In this document: piece by piece, positions 52,562 through 62,158 of the stretch
Numbering within the stretch: the first letter of the stretch is position 1
Layout: each line of letters opens with the position of its first letter
Source of the DNA: Rhodopseudomonas sp. BAL398
Lineage (GTDB): Bacteria > Pseudomonadota > Alphaproteobacteria > Rhizobiales > Xanthobacteraceae
DNA: 64,000 nt
Direction: 5' to 3'
Assembly: GCF_033001325.1 (NCBI RefSeq)
Contig: NZ_CP133111.1
Coordinates: 2,666,001-2,730,000 of the forward strand
The notes under the pieces: generated by a model
The model's input: the letters and a program-made list of their open reading frames with translations, nothing else
The model's database searches: none
Told to the model about the DNA's origin: nothing
Program-made: the position numbers and the translations under genes

Positions 52562-53476
52562 TCACCAACTCCCCGAGGCGCCGCCGCCGCCGAAGCTGCC
52601 GCCGCCGCCGCTGAAGCCACCGGAGCTCGATCCGCCGGAGCCGCCGGACCACGAGCCACCACCACCCGACCAGCCGCCACTTCGACCGCCGCCACCGCTA
52701 CCCAAGCTATCGCTGAACAGCGTGAACAGGAATGCCGCCAGCCCGGCGATGCCCGACATGATGAACGACGCCACCATAAACCAGGCGATCACCGCGATGA
52801 TGCCGCCCGCCACCAGCGCGCCCGGCAGCCGCCCCAGCACCATGCGCAAGATGTGGCCGAGCACCAGCGCACCGATAATGAAGAACGGATTGAAGATCAT
52901 CGAGGGGTCGAAGCCCGGCGCCTGCCATTCATGCTGTGGCTCGGGCTTGGGCAACGGCTCGCCGTCGATCACGCTGATGATGCGATCGACGCCGTCCTCG
53001 ATGCCGCCGCTGAAATCGCCATTGCGGAATTTCGGGGTGATGATCTCGTCGATGATGCGCTTGGCGGTGACGTCGGTCAGCGCGCCTTCGAGCCCGTAGC
53101 CGACCTCGATGCGCAGCTTGCGATCATTCTTGGCGACCAGCAGGATCGCGCCGTCGTCGATCTTGCTGCGACCGATCTTCCATTGCTCGGCGACGCGGAT
53201 CGCAAATTGCTCGATGGTTTCCGGCGCGGTGGTCGGCACCAGCAGCACGGCGATCTGGCTGCCCTTGCGGGCCTCGAAATCCTTGAGCTTCTGCTCCAGC
53301 CGCGCGGTGGCCTCGGCGCTCAGCGTGCCGGTCTGGTCGACCACCCGCCCGGTGAGCTGCGGCACCGCGACGTCGGCAAAGGCCAGCCGGGATGATGCGA
53401 GCTGGGCGAATGCCGCAACGACAAGGCACAGAAGCAGCGCCCCAATCGACGCCCGCATGGCCCGCGCGGCTGTCAT
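52562..53476 (-). CDS. TPM-domain membrane protein with Gly/Ser tail (YgcG family)
   Basis: A 304-residue exported protein: signal peptide (1 to about 34), TPM domain (about 40-165, VPQLTGRVVDQTGTLSAEATARLEQ, then RIEVGYGLEGALTD), two or three membrane helices (about 200-250) and a Gly/Ser/Trp-rich tail (255-304). This is the classical YgcG layout. It is preceded by lemA with 21 bases between, and LemA and YgcG genes are paired in many genomes. Precise function is unknown. Confidence 0.88.
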   Translation of the reverse strand: MTAARAMRASIGALLLCLVVAAFAQLASSRLAFADVAVPQLTGRVVDQTGTLSAEATARLEQKLKDFEARKGSQIAVLLVPTTAPETIEQFAIRVAEQWKIGRSKIDDGAILLVAKNDRKLRIEVGYGLEGALTDVTAKRIIDEIITPKFRNGDFSGGIEDGVDRIISVIDGEPLPKPEPQHEWQAPGFDPSMIFNPFFIIGALVLGHILRMVLGRLPGALVAGGIIAVIAWFMVASFIMSGIAGLAAFLFTLFSDSLGSGGGGRSGGWSGGGGSWSGGSGGSSSGGFSGGGGSFGGGGASGSW

Positions 53477-53497
53477 CGTCGCCGCCCCGTCAGCCGG

Positions 53498-54106
53498 CTA
53501 CTTCGCCGGCGCCGGGCTCGGGTTGAAATCGACTTTCGGCGCTGTCGAGATCGCCTTTTCATTGTCGACGGTGAAATTCGGCTTTTCCTTGTAGCCGAAC
53601 ATCAACGCGGTGAAATTCACCGGGAACGAACGCACCGTGACGTTATACTCCTGCACCGCCTTGATATAGCGGTTGCGCGCCACGGTGATGCGATTCTCGG
53701 TGCCCTCCAGCTGCGCCATCAGATCCCTGAACAGCGCGTCGGACTTCAGCTGCGGATAGTTCTCGGTGACCACCAGCAGGCGCGACAGCGCGCTCGACAA
53801 TTCGCCCTGCGCGGCGGTGAATTTCTGAAACGCGGCGGGATCGTTCAGCACCTCCGGCGTCGCCTGGATGCTGCCGACCTTGGCGCGCGCCTGGGTGACG
53901 CCGAGCAGCACGTCCTTTTCCTGCTGCGCGAAGCCCTTCACCGAATTCACCAGATTCGGCACAAGATCGGCGCGGCGCTGATACTGGTTAACCACTTCGG
54001 ACCAGCTGGCCTTGACCTGCTGGTCCTCGGTCTGGATCGAATTGTAGCCGCAATTGGTCAGGCTCAACGTCGCGAGCGCCGCCAGAATCGTCAAAATCCT
54101 ACGCAT
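53498..54106 (-). CDS. lemA: LemA family protein
   Basis: A 202-residue LemA protein: N-terminal hydrophobic segment MRRILTILAALATLSLTNCGYN, then the LemA helical domain with QVKASWSEVVNQYQRRADLVPNLVNSVKGF and ITVARNRYIKAVQEYNVTVRSFPVNF. The segment looks like a lipoprotein signal, but the residue before Cys is Asn instead of Gly/Ala/Ser, so lipidation is doubtful. First gene of the lemA-TPM-TPM operon. Convergent to nothing; the CoxL-type gene upstream on the same strand ends 57 bases away. Confidence 0.9.
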   Translation of the reverse strand: MRRILTILAALATLSLTNCGYNSIQTEDQQVKASWSEVVNQYQRRADLVPNLVNSVKGFAQQEKDVLLGVTQARAKVGSIQATPEVLNDPAAFQKFTAAQGELSSALSRLLVVTENYPQLKSDALFRDLMAQLEGTENRITVARNRYIKAVQEYNVTVRSFPVNFTALMFGYKEKPNFTVDNEKAISTAPKVDFNPSPAPAK

Positions 54107-54163
54107 CGATCTCTCCCCATGCGAACCGCGGCGACCTTAGCAGACCTTGATCGCGATCCGATG

Positions 54164-56488
54164 CTACTTTTGTGCGGCTTCGGCGTCCTTGATCGCCCGC
54201 CAGACCTTCTCCGGCGTCAGCGGCGTGTTCAGCGCCGTGATCCCGAGCGGGGCCAGCGCGTCGAGCACGCCGTGGACGATGCAGGGCGGGCCGCCGATCG
54301 CGCCGGATTCCCCGCAGCCTTTGGCGCCGAGCGGATTGGTCTTGCACGGCGCCGAACCATCCAGCGTCACCTCGATCGCCGGAATGTCGTCGGCGCGCGG
54401 GACGCAATAGTCCTGATAGCTCGCGGTCAACAGCTGCCCGTCGGAATCGTAGCTCACGCCCTCATACAGCGCCTGACCGATGCCCTGCGCGACGCCGCCA
54501 TGGATCTGGCCCGACACCAGCATCGGATTGACCGCCGTGCCGACATCGTCGACCGTGGTGTAGCGCACCACTTTGGTGATGCCAGTCTCGGGATCGATCT
54601 CGACCTCGCAGATATGGGTGCCGTTCGGCCAGCTCGGGCCGTCGACCTCCCCGGTGGAGTCGACGCTGAGCCGCGCGCCCTTTTCCTTGGCGGCGATCTC
54701 GAACAGGCTGATCCGGCGGTCGGTGCCGGCGATGGTCAGATAGCCGTCGGCATATTCGATATCGTCGACCGAGGCTTCCAGAATATTCGCGGCCTTTTCG
54801 CGGGCCTTGGCCACCATGTCGACGGTGGACACCGCGACCGCGGTGCCGCCGACGAACAGCGAGCGCGAGCCGACGCTGCCGAATCCCTGCGCCAGATCCG
54901 TGTTGCCCTGCACGACGTCGATCTTGTCCATGCCGATGCCGAGCGAGGCCGCCAGCATCTGCGAATAGGTGGTCTCGAGCCCCTGCCCCATCGCCTGGGT
55001 GCCGGAGTGCAGCACGATCCGCCCTTCGGCGGTGGCGTGCAGGCTGACCTTCTCGGTATGGGCGCGGCCGCCGGTCCATTCGATATAGCTGGTCAAGCCG
55101 CGGCCATAGAGCAGGCCCTTCTTCTTCGCGGCTTTCTTGCGCGCCGCAAAGCCGTCCCAATCGGCGAGCTTGACGGCGCGGTCGAGCATATGGGCGAAGG
55201 CGCCGCTGTCATAGACCTGGCCGACCGCGTTGGTGTAGGGCAGCTGCGCCGGCTTGATGTAATTGGTCTTGCGGATCGCGCGCGGATCGATGCCGAGCTG
55301 GCGCGCGGCGGCGTCCATCAGCCGTTCGACGATATAGACCGCCTCGGGACGCCCCGCGCCGCGATAGGCGCCGACCGGCGCGGTGTGGGTCATCACCGCC
55401 TTGATGTCGAAATGCACCAGCGGCAGGTCGTAGACGCCGGTCTGCACGAACGGCCCCAGCACCAGCGGAATGATCACGCCGGCGCCAGCAAGATAGGCCC
55501 CGGTGCCGCCGAGCGAGGTCACCCGATAGGCCAGCACGCGGCCCTTGGGGTCGAGCGCAAAGGACGCCGTCGAGGTCAGGTCGCGGCCATGAGTGCCGCC
55601 GACGAAGTCGTCGGTGCGCTCGCCGCGCCAGCGGATCTTGCGGTTGAGCTTCACCGCCGCATAGGCGACCAGGCCGTCCTCGGGATACAGCCCGGTCTTC
55701 ATGCCGAAGCCGCCGCCGAGATCGCCGACCCGTACCACGATGCTGTCCTTCGTCCGCTTCAGTATGGCGTCGGCGAGCGTATCGCGGGTCGAGGTCGGAG
55801 TCTGCGACTGCACATGCAGCGTCAACCGTCCGGATTTGTCGAGTTCGGCGATGGTGCTGCGCGGCTCCATCGCCGAGGGGATCAGCCGCTGGCTGGCGAT
55901 GTCGAGCGACACCACATGGGCGGCGCCCGCGAAGGCGGCATCGACCGCGGCGGCGTCGCCATAGCTCATCGCCGCGACGATATTGTCGGGGGCCGCATCG
56001 CAGACGGTTGGCGCGCCGGGCTGGATCGCCGCGGTCGGGTCGGTCACCGCCGGCAGCTCCTCGTAGTCGACAGCGATCGCTTCGGCCGCTGCGCGCGCCG
56101 CGTCAAGCGACGTCGCCACCACCGCGACAACCGGCTCGCCGACAAAGCGCACCGTCTCATGGGCCAACAACCGCCGCGCCGGCAGCGCCATCGGCGAGCC
56201 GTCTGGACGCTTGAAGATCGGCAGCGTCGGCAAGGTGCCGACATCGTCGGCGACCAGATCCGCACCGGTGAAAACTGCCTCCACGCCCTGCATCTCGCGC
56301 GCCGCCTCGGTGTCGATGGCGCCGATCCGCGCATGCGCATGCGGCGAGCGCAACACGAACAGCCACAGCGCGCCATCGGCCGGCTTGTCGTCGAGATAGT
56401 GTCCGAGCCCGGTCAACAGGCGCTGGTCTTCAAGGCGCTTGACGGGCTGACCCGTTCCGAAACGCATGTTGCCGGGCAGGATGTTCAT
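54164..56488 (-). CDS. second orphan CoxL-family molybdopterin subunit (form II-like)
   Basis: A 774-residue xanthine oxidase-family large subunit, paralogous to the protein at 13982-16288. It starts MRFGTGQPVKRLEDQRLLTG after a short leader. The active-site loop is GAYRGAGRPEAVY (near 372-384), again not the CoxL form I motif, and the catalytic Glu lies in GCGESGAIG (near 723). No FAD or iron-sulfur subunit gene is adjacent. Substrate is unknown; annotation as carbon monoxide dehydrogenase should not be taken literally. Confidence 0.87.
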   Translation of the reverse strand: MNILPGNMRFGTGQPVKRLEDQRLLTGLGHYLDDKPADGALWLFVLRSPHAHARIGAIDTEAAREMQGVEAVFTGADLVADDVGTLPTLPIFKRPDGSPMALPARRLLAHETVRFVGEPVVAVVATSLDAARAAAEAIAVDYEELPAVTDPTAAIQPGAPTVCDAAPDNIVAAMSYGDAAAVDAAFAGAAHVVSLDIASQRLIPSAMEPRSTIAELDKSGRLTLHVQSQTPTSTRDTLADAILKRTKDSIVVRVGDLGGGFGMKTGLYPEDGLVAYAAVKLNRKIRWRGERTDDFVGGTHGRDLTSTASFALDPKGRVLAYRVTSLGGTGAYLAGAGVIIPLVLGPFVQTGVYDLPLVHFDIKAVMTHTAPVGAYRGAGRPEAVYIVERLMDAAARQLGIDPRAIRKTNYIKPAQLPYTNAVGQVYDSGAFAHMLDRAVKLADWDGFAARKKAAKKKGLLYGRGLTSYIEWTGGRAHTEKVSLHATAEGRIVLHSGTQAMGQGLETTYSQMLAASLGIGMDKIDVVQGNTDLAQGFGSVGSRSLFVGGTAVAVSTVDMVAKAREKAANILEASVDDIEYADGYLTIAGTDRRISLFEIAAKEKGARLSVDSTGEVDGPSWPNGTHICEVEIDPETGITKVVRYTTVDDVGTAVNPMLVSGQIHGGVAQGIGQALYEGVSYDSDGQLLTASYQDYCVPRADDIPAIEVTLDGSAPCKTNPLGAKGCGESGAIGGPPCIVHGVLDALAPLGITALNTPLTPEKVWRAIKDAEAAQK

Positions 56489-56625
56489 TGCGGCTCCCTT
56501 GGCGTGAATGGCTTGTTATTGAATGACGTTGTACCGGACAAATATCCCGGTGGGCAAATGGCGCGATCAGCCGCGCCGCGTGCCCTGGGCGCAGCGTTTC
56601 GTTACGGCCCCGCTTACTGCTTGAA

Positions 56626-57501
56626 TCACCCGACCTCGCGCAGCACGTCTTCGACCACCTTGCGCTCCTCGGCGGTCAACGCCGCTTGCGGCGGCACTGG
56701 ATCGCCGACGTCGTAGCCCTGGATCGAGAGCCCGCCTTTGATGCAGGCGGCCAGATTGAATCGCGCGAAGGCCTCGTTGACGCGCCACATCCGCCGCTGC
56801 AGCACCAGCGCATCATCCCAGCATCCCGCCAGGCACAGATTGTAGAGCTCGACGCTCTGGCGCGGCACGATGCAGGCCGGCCCGGCCATCCAGCCGACGC
56901 CACCGATCAACATCACCGCGGCGGGAATATGCGCCGACGCGGAAAACACCTGGAGATCGTCGCCGCAACGATTCATGATCGACAGCAAGCGTCCGGTATT
57001 GGTCGAGGCATCCTTGATGTAGCGAATGCGCGGATGTTTCGCGAGGCGGGATATCACGTCCAGATTCAGATCGGCGCGCTGGAACTGCGGGTTGGTGTAG
57101 ATCACCACGGGGATCTCGACGGCATCGGCGATCGCCGTGAAATAGGCTTCGATCTGCGCATCCTTGAGCGGAAAATACGCCTCCAGAATCGCCAGAATGC
57201 CGTCGGCGCCGAGCTTTTGATATGATTTCGCCTGCGCCACCGCATCCGCGGTCGAGGTGGCGGAAACGCCCGCTACCACAGGCACACGGTGCTGCGCGGC
57301 TTCGATGGTCGCCTTCACCATGATCTCGCGTTGCGCCGCATTGAGATAGGCAAATTCGCCGGTCGAGCCGAGCGGGGTCAAGCCATGCACGCCGGATTTG
57401 ATCAGGTCGTCGCACAGGCGGCCGAGCACATCGGTACGTATTGTGCCATCCGCATCGATCGGAGACACCAGATAGGGAAAGACGCCGTGAAAATCAGTCA
57501 T
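56626..57501 (-). CDS. dihydrodipicolinate synthase-family aldolase/lyase
   Basis: A 291-residue class I aldolase of the DapA/NAL superfamily. It shows [14 protein letters not shown] (41-54), Y135 in IYTNPQF and the Schiff-base Lys in YIKDAST (K163). The pyruvate-carboxylate-binding GSTGE is intact, but the TNPQF and long C-terminus fit the broader 'DHDPS family' better than housekeeping DapA. Substrate unknown. ATG 57501 is chosen; no clear ribosome-binding site, and the extension to 57666 is antisense to the oligopeptidase gene. Confidence 0.82.
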   Translation of the reverse strand: MTDFHGVFPYLVSPIDADGTIRTDVLGRLCDDLIKSGVHGLTPLGSTGEFAYLNAAQREIMVKATIEAAQHRVPVVAGVSATSTADAVAQAKSYQKLGADGILAILEAYFPLKDAQIEAYFTAIADAVEIPVVIYTNPQFQRADLNLDVISRLAKHPRIRYIKDASTNTGRLLSIMNRCGDDLQVFSASAHIPAAVMLIGGVGWMAGPACIVPRQSVELYNLCLAGCWDDALVLQRRMWRVNEAFARFNLAACIKGGLSIQGYDVGDPVPPQAALTAEERKVVEDVLREVG

Positions 57502-57611
57502 ATGGGAACCAAGGTTATGGCTGCTGCGGGATATCGACACGAAACATGTCCGCGCCGCAAGGCGCAATCTCTGGTAATGCAGCGGCAAATCAATCCACAG
57601 CAAGGTAGCGC

Positions 57612-59738
57612 ATGATGACCCAGCAACCGAACCGCAAGGACGCGCCGCAACCGCCGGCCGCAGCAAAGCGTCCGCGTCAATTCACCACGCATGGCGTCAC
57701 GCTGACCGACGATTATGCCTGGCTGAAAGACGCCAACTGGCAAGAGGTGCTGCGCGATCCCGAGCTGCTCGACGCCGATATCCGCGCCTATCTGGAAGCC
57801 GAGAACGCCTATACGCAGAGTCTGCTCGGCGGCAACGAGGCTTTGCAAAAGCAGCTGGTCGCCGAGATGCGCGGGCGGATCAAGGAAGATGATTCCAGCG
57901 TGCCGATGCCGGACGGGCCCTATGCCTATCTGCGCAAATTCCGCGAGGGCGGCCAGCACGAGATGTATGCGCGGCAGCCGCGCAACGGCGGCCAAGCCGA
58001 CGTGATCCTCGACGGCGACGCGCTGGCGAAAGACCACGCCTATTTCGACTTCGGCGACACCGAACATTCGCCCGACCACCGACTGGAAGCCTGGAGCGCC
58101 GATACCGCGGGCTCGGAATATTTCACGATCCGGGTGCGCGACTGGCAGAGCGGCAACGACCTGACCGATGTGGTCGAGGAAACCGACGGCGGCGTAGTGT
58201 GGAGCGCCGATTCGCAGGCGTTCTTTTACGTCAAACTCGACGATAATCATCGCCCGATGCAGGTCTGGCGGCATCGGCTCGGCACCGCGCAGGTAGAGGA
58301 TCGTCTGGTCTATGAGGAGGCCGATTCCGGCTGGTTCACCCATCTTCACGAAAGCGCCAGCGGACGATTCTGCGTCATCGCCGGCGGCGATCATGAGACT
58401 TCCGAGGCGCGGCTGATCGATCGCGCCGATCCCGACGCCGAACCGGTTCTGGTCGCAGCCCGCAAGCACGGCGTGCAATATTCGATCGCCGATCGCGGCG
58501 ACGAGCTGTTCATCCTCACCAATGCCGACGGCGCGATCGATTTCAAGATCGTCACCGCGCCAATCGCGGCGCCGCAACGCGCCAATTGGCGCGATCTGAT
58601 CCCGCATCGCCAGGGCGTCTACATCATCGACGTCGAACTCTATGCCGGCCACATGGTGCGGCTGGAGCGCGCCAATGCGCTGCCCTCGATCATCATCCGC
58701 GATCTGACCAGCGGCGACGAGCACAGCATTGCCTTCGACGAGACCGCCTATTCGCTCGACACCATGGGCGGCTATGAATTCGACACGACCAATCTGCGCT
58801 TCTCCTATTCGTCGATGACGACGCCGTCGGAAGTCTATGATTACGACATGGCGACGCGCGAACGCGTGCTGCGCAAGCGCCAGCAGATTCCCTCCGGCCA
58901 CAACCCCGCCGACTATGTCACCACGCGGATCATGGCGACCTCGCATGATGGCGCGCAGGTGCCGGTGTCGATCCTGTATCGCAAGGATTTGGTGCGCGAC
59001 GGCCGCGCGCCGCTGCTGCTCTACGGCTATGGCTCTTACGGCATGGCGATGCCGGCGTCGTTCTCGGCCAACCGGCTATCGCTGGTCGATCGCGGCTTCG
59101 TCTATGCCATCGCGCATATTCGCGGCGGCGCCGACAAGGGATGGGGCTGGTATCTCGACGGCAAGCGCGCGCACAAGACCAACTCGTTCGACGATTTCGC
59201 AGCCTGCGCCCGCGCCCTGATCGAGGCCGACTACACTCGCGCCAAGCGCATCGTCGGCCATGGCGGCAGCGCCGGCGGCATGCTGATGGGCGCGGTCGCC
59301 AACCGCGCCGGCGAATTGTTCGCCGGGATTTTCGCCGAGGTGCCCTTCGTCGACGTGCTCAACACCATGCTGGACGACACCTTACCGCTGACCCCGCCGG
59401 AATGGCCGGAATGGGGCAACCCGATCGAAAGCGCAGCCGACTTCAAAACCATCCTGTCCTATTCGCCCTATGAGAACGTCGCCGCCAAGGACTATCCGGC
59501 GATCCTGGCGATGGCCGGCCTGACCGATCCGCGGGTGACCTATTGGGAGCCGGCGAAATGGATCGCGCGGCTGCGCGCCACCATGACCGGCGGCGGGCCG
59601 GTGTTGCTACGCACCAATATGGGCGCCGGCCATGGCGGCGCCTCCGGCCGGTTCAGCCGGCTCGACGAAGTCGCGATCGGCTATGCCTTTGCGCTGTGGG
59701 CGGTGGGGATGGCTGACGGCGGCCAAAACGTGCCATAA
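57612..59738 (+). CDS. ptrB: oligopeptidase B-like S9 serine peptidase
   Basis: Cytosolic prolyl-oligopeptidase-family enzyme of 708 residues, with a seven-bladed propeller (about 80-410) and an alpha/beta-hydrolase domain. The catalytic Ser lies in [12 protein letters not shown] (near 553), Asp in [12 protein letters not shown] (near 638) and His in [13 protein letters not shown] (near 673). The N-terminal [14 protein letters not shown] and [12 protein letters not shown] fit oligopeptidase B, which cuts after basic residues in short peptides. AAGG precedes the ATG. It is followed by an R1 repeat and metY. Confidence 0.9.
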   Translation: MMTQQPNRKDAPQPPAAAKRPRQFTTHGVTLTDDYAWLKDANWQEVLRDPELLDADIRAYLEAENAYTQSLLGGNEALQKQLVAEMRGRIKEDDSSVPMPDGPYAYLRKFREGGQHEMYARQPRNGGQADVILDGDALAKDHAYFDFGDTEHSPDHRLEAWSADTAGSEYFTIRVRDWQSGNDLTDVVEETDGGVVWSADSQAFFYVKLDDNHRPMQVWRHRLGTAQVEDRLVYEEADSGWFTHLHESASGRFCVIAGGDHETSEARLIDRADPDAEPVLVAARKHGVQYSIADRGDELFILTNADGAIDFKIVTAPIAAPQRANWRDLIPHRQGVYIIDVELYAGHMVRLERANALPSIIIRDLTSGDEHSIAFDETAYSLDTMGGYEFDTTNLRFSYSSMTTPSEVYDYDMATRERVLRKRQQIPSGHNPADYVTTRIMATSHDGAQVPVSILYRKDLVRDGRAPLLLYGYGSYGMAMPASFSANRLSLVDRGFVYAIAHIRGGADKGWGWYLDGKRAHKTNSFDDFAACARALIEADYTRAKRIVGHGGSAGGMLMGAVANRAGELFAGIFAEVPFVDVLNTMLDDTLPLTPPEWPEWGNPIESAADFKTILSYSPYENVAAKDYPAILAMAGLTDPRVTYWEPAKWIARLRATMTGGGPVLLRTNMGAGHGGASGRFSRLDEVAIGYAFALWAVGMADGGQNVP

Positions 59739-59756
59739 GGGCACGCGCCTCGCATT

Positions 59757-59837
59757 CGTCATTGCGAGCGAAGCGAAGCAATCCAGGGCCGCAAGCGAGG
59801 ACTGGATTGCTTCGTCGCTACGCTCCTCGCAATGACG
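59757..59837. repeat. R1 palindromic repeat, copy B
   Basis: CGTCATTGCGAGCGAAGCGA with AAGCAATCCAG, inverted against CTGGATTGCTTCGTCGC with CTCCTCGCAATGACG. This is the cleanest copy of the family. Its right end contains an ATG (59832) in frame with metY, so the repeat reaches into the metY leader. Confidence 0.8.
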
Positions 59838-59870
59838 GCCCCAACCACGTCGCGTCAGATCGAGATCATC

Positions 59871-61166
59871 ATGGCCGCACCTAAACCACCCGGTTTCGAG
59901 ACCCTGAGCCTGCATGCCGGCCAGCACCCCGACCCGCTGACCGGATCGCGCGCCGTGCCGATCTATCAGACCACGTCCTACGTGTTTCAGGACACCGACC
60001 ACGCCGCCGCTTTGTTCAACATGGAGCGCGCCGGGCATCTGTATACGCGGATCTCGAACCCCACCACCGCGGTGCTGGAAGAGCGGCTGGCCGCGCTGGA
60101 AGGCGGCGTCGGCGCGGTATGCACGGCGAGCGGCATGGCGGCGCTGCATCTGGCGATCGCCACGCTGCTCAATGCCGGCGACCATATCGTCGCCTCGAGC
60201 TCGCTCTATGGCGGCAGCATCAATATGCTGACCCATACGCTGCCGCGCTTCGGCATCACCACGACCTTTGTGAAGCCGCGCGATCACGATGCGTTTCGTG
60301 CCGCGATCAAGCCCAACACCAGGCTGGTGATCGGCGAGACCATCGGCAATCCCGGCCTTGAAGTTCTGGATATTCCCAAGGTGGCGGCGATCGCCCATAC
60401 GGCGAAGATCCCGCTGTTGATCGACAACACTTTCGCGACGCCCTATCTGAGCCGGCCGATCGAACTCGGCGCCGACATCGTGATGAATTCGGCGACCAAA
60501 TGGATCGGCGGCCACGGCATCGCGATCGGCGGCGTCATCGTCGATGGCGGCCGCTTCGACTGGCGCGGCTCCGGCAAATTCCCGACGCTGACCGAGCCCT
60601 ATGCGGGCTATCACGACATCGTCTTCGACGAGCAATTCGGCCCGCCGGCCTTCATCATCCGCGCCCGGATGGAAGGCCTGCGCGATTTCGGCGCCTGCCT
60701 GTCGCCCACCAATGCGTTCCAGCTGCTGCAGGGCGTCGAGACGCTGGGGGTGCGGATGGACCGCCACGTCGCCAACACCGCGGCGGTTCTGGCCTTCCTC
60801 ACCGCCAACAAGGCGGTCGATTGGGTGTTGCATCCGACGCTGGACAACCATCCCGATTACGAGTTGGCCAAGCAGCTGCTGCCGAAGGGCGCCGGTTCGA
60901 TCGTCTCCTTCGGCATCAAGGGCGGGCGCGCCGCTGGCCGGAAATTCATCGAGGCGCTGCGGCTGACCAGTCACCTTGCCAATGTCGGCGACGCCAAGAC
61001 GCTGGTGATCCACCCGGCCTCCACCACCCATCAGCAGATGGACGCCGCGCAACTGGTCGCCTCCGGCATCGGCGAGGAACTGGTGCGGCTGTCGGTCGGC
61101 ATCGAATCCGCATCCGATATCATCGACGATCTGGGTCAGGCGCTGCGCGTCTCGCAGAAGGTGTAA
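59871..61166 (+). CDS. metY: O-acetylhomoserine/O-acetylserine sulfhydrylase
   Basis: PLP enzyme of the Cys/Met metabolism family (431 residues) making homocysteine by direct sulfhydrylation. It begins FETLSLHAGQHPDPLTGSRAVPIYQTTSYVF and has SGMAALHLAIATL, the Lys in MNSATKWIGGHG (near 210) and YAGYHDIVF. Length matches MetY. The ATG at 59871 begins the conserved sequence; an upstream ATG at 59832 lies in the R1 repeat and would add 13 residues. The alpha/beta-hydrolase gene follows three bases after its stop. Confidence 0.92.
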   Translation: MAAPKPPGFETLSLHAGQHPDPLTGSRAVPIYQTTSYVFQDTDHAAALFNMERAGHLYTRISNPTTAVLEERLAALEGGVGAVCTASGMAALHLAIATLLNAGDHIVASSSLYGGSINMLTHTLPRFGITTTFVKPRDHDAFRAAIKPNTRLVIGETIGNPGLEVLDIPKVAAIAHTAKIPLLIDNTFATPYLSRPIELGADIVMNSATKWIGGHGIAIGGVIVDGGRFDWRGSGKFPTLTEPYAGYHDIVFDEQFGPPAFIIRARMEGLRDFGACLSPTNAFQLLQGVETLGVRMDRHVANTAAVLAFLTANKAVDWVLHPTLDNHPDYELAKQLLPKGAGSIVSFGIKGGRAAGRKFIEALRLTSHLANVGDAKTLVIHPASTTHQQMDAAQLVASGIGEELVRLSVGIESASDIIDDLGQALRVSQKV

Positions 61167-61169
61167 GCC

Positions 61170-61952
61170 ATGCAATTGTCCGTAAACGGCGTCGAGACAT
61201 TCGTGGCCACCGGCGGGCGGGCGTTCGACGCCACGCTGCCGAGCATTGTCTTCATCCATGGCGCCGGCTTCGATCATTCGGTCTGGGCGCTGCACACCCG
61301 CTGGTTCGCGCATCACGGATTTGGCGTGCTGGCGCCGGATCTGCCCGGCCATGGCCGCTCGGCGGGCGCGCCGCTGCGCAGCATCGCCGAGATGGCGGAC
61401 TGGATCGTGGCGCTGCTCGACGCCGCGGCTGCGTCGCAAGCCAAGCTGATCGGCCATTCGATGGGATCGCTGATCGCGCTAGAGACTGCCGCGCGGCACC
61501 CGGACCGCGTGGCCTCGCTCGGCCTGATCGGCACCACCAGCACGATGACGGTCGGGCCCGATCTGCTGAAGGCCGCCGAGGCCGACGATCCGGCGGCCAG
61601 CGCTATGATGACGATCTGGGGACTCGGCTACGACGCCGAGCTCGGCGGTAACCTCGCGCCCGGCCTGTGGATGCATGGCGGCGCGATGCGCGTGCTGGAA
61701 GCCAACAGGCCCGGCGTAATCTTCGCCGATCTGTCGGCCTGCAACGCCTATCAGGACGCCCTCGCCGCGGCGGCCCGGGTGACCGTGCCGGCGACCTTCA
61801 TCCTCGGCGATCGCGACATGATGACGCCGATCCGCAACGGCAAGGCACTGGCGGCGGCGGTGCCCGGTTCGCGCAGCGTGGTGCTGCGCGGCGCCGGCCA
61901 CACCATGATGGTCGAGCGTCCCGACGAGGTGCTGGCGGCGCTGCGGGGGTGA
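61170..61952 (+). CDS. alpha/beta-hydrolase
   Basis: A 260-residue alpha/beta-hydrolase fold enzyme. It shows the oxyanion region FIHGAGFDHSVWALHTRWF, nucleophile elbow GHSMGSL (Ser near 97), the acid in FILGDRDMMTP and His in GAGHTMMVERPDEVL. It begins three bases after metY, so it is cotranscribed. A homoserine acetyltransferase role is not suggested by the motifs, and the substrate is unknown. Confidence 0.87.
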   Translation: MQLSVNGVETFVATGGRAFDATLPSIVFIHGAGFDHSVWALHTRWFAHHGFGVLAPDLPGHGRSAGAPLRSIAEMADWIVALLDAAAASQAKLIGHSMGSLIALETAARHPDRVASLGLIGTTSTMTVGPDLLKAAEADDPAASAMMTIWGLGYDAELGGNLAPGLWMHGGAMRVLEANRPGVIFADLSACNAYQDALAAAARVTVPATFILGDRDMMTPIRNGKALAAAVPGSRSVVLRGAGHTMMVERPDEVLAALRG

Positions 61953-61984
61953 TTACGCATCAATAGAGGCAAGCCATTCAATTT

Positions 61985-62091
61985 CGTCATTGCGAGGAGC
62001 ACTTGCGACGAAGCAATCTAGTTTGTGCTTGTCGCCCTGGATTGCTTCGCTGTCGGACGGCGCAATGCGCCGTCCTCGGCTCGCAATGACG
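61985..62091. repeat. R1 palindromic repeat, copy C
   Basis: Arms CGTCATTGCGAG and CTCGCAATGACG (the latter preceded by CCGTCCTCGG), with inner GACGAAGCAATC and CTGGATTGCTTCG. A diverged copy between the convergent alpha/beta-hydrolase and cbbX genes; may serve as a bidirectional terminator. The remaining bases up to 62158 show nothing else. Confidence 0.7.
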
Positions 62092-62158
62092 AAACCATCG
62101 TTGGTTTATTCGCTCCTTTCAGTCCGGCACTCAGGGCTCGCACCCGGAATGACGCGCC

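Noticed and set aside
54119-56716. Long plus-strand open frame (865 codons)
   Set aside because: Antisense to the second CoxL-type gene, with a His/Arg/Gly-rich composition typical of shadow frames.
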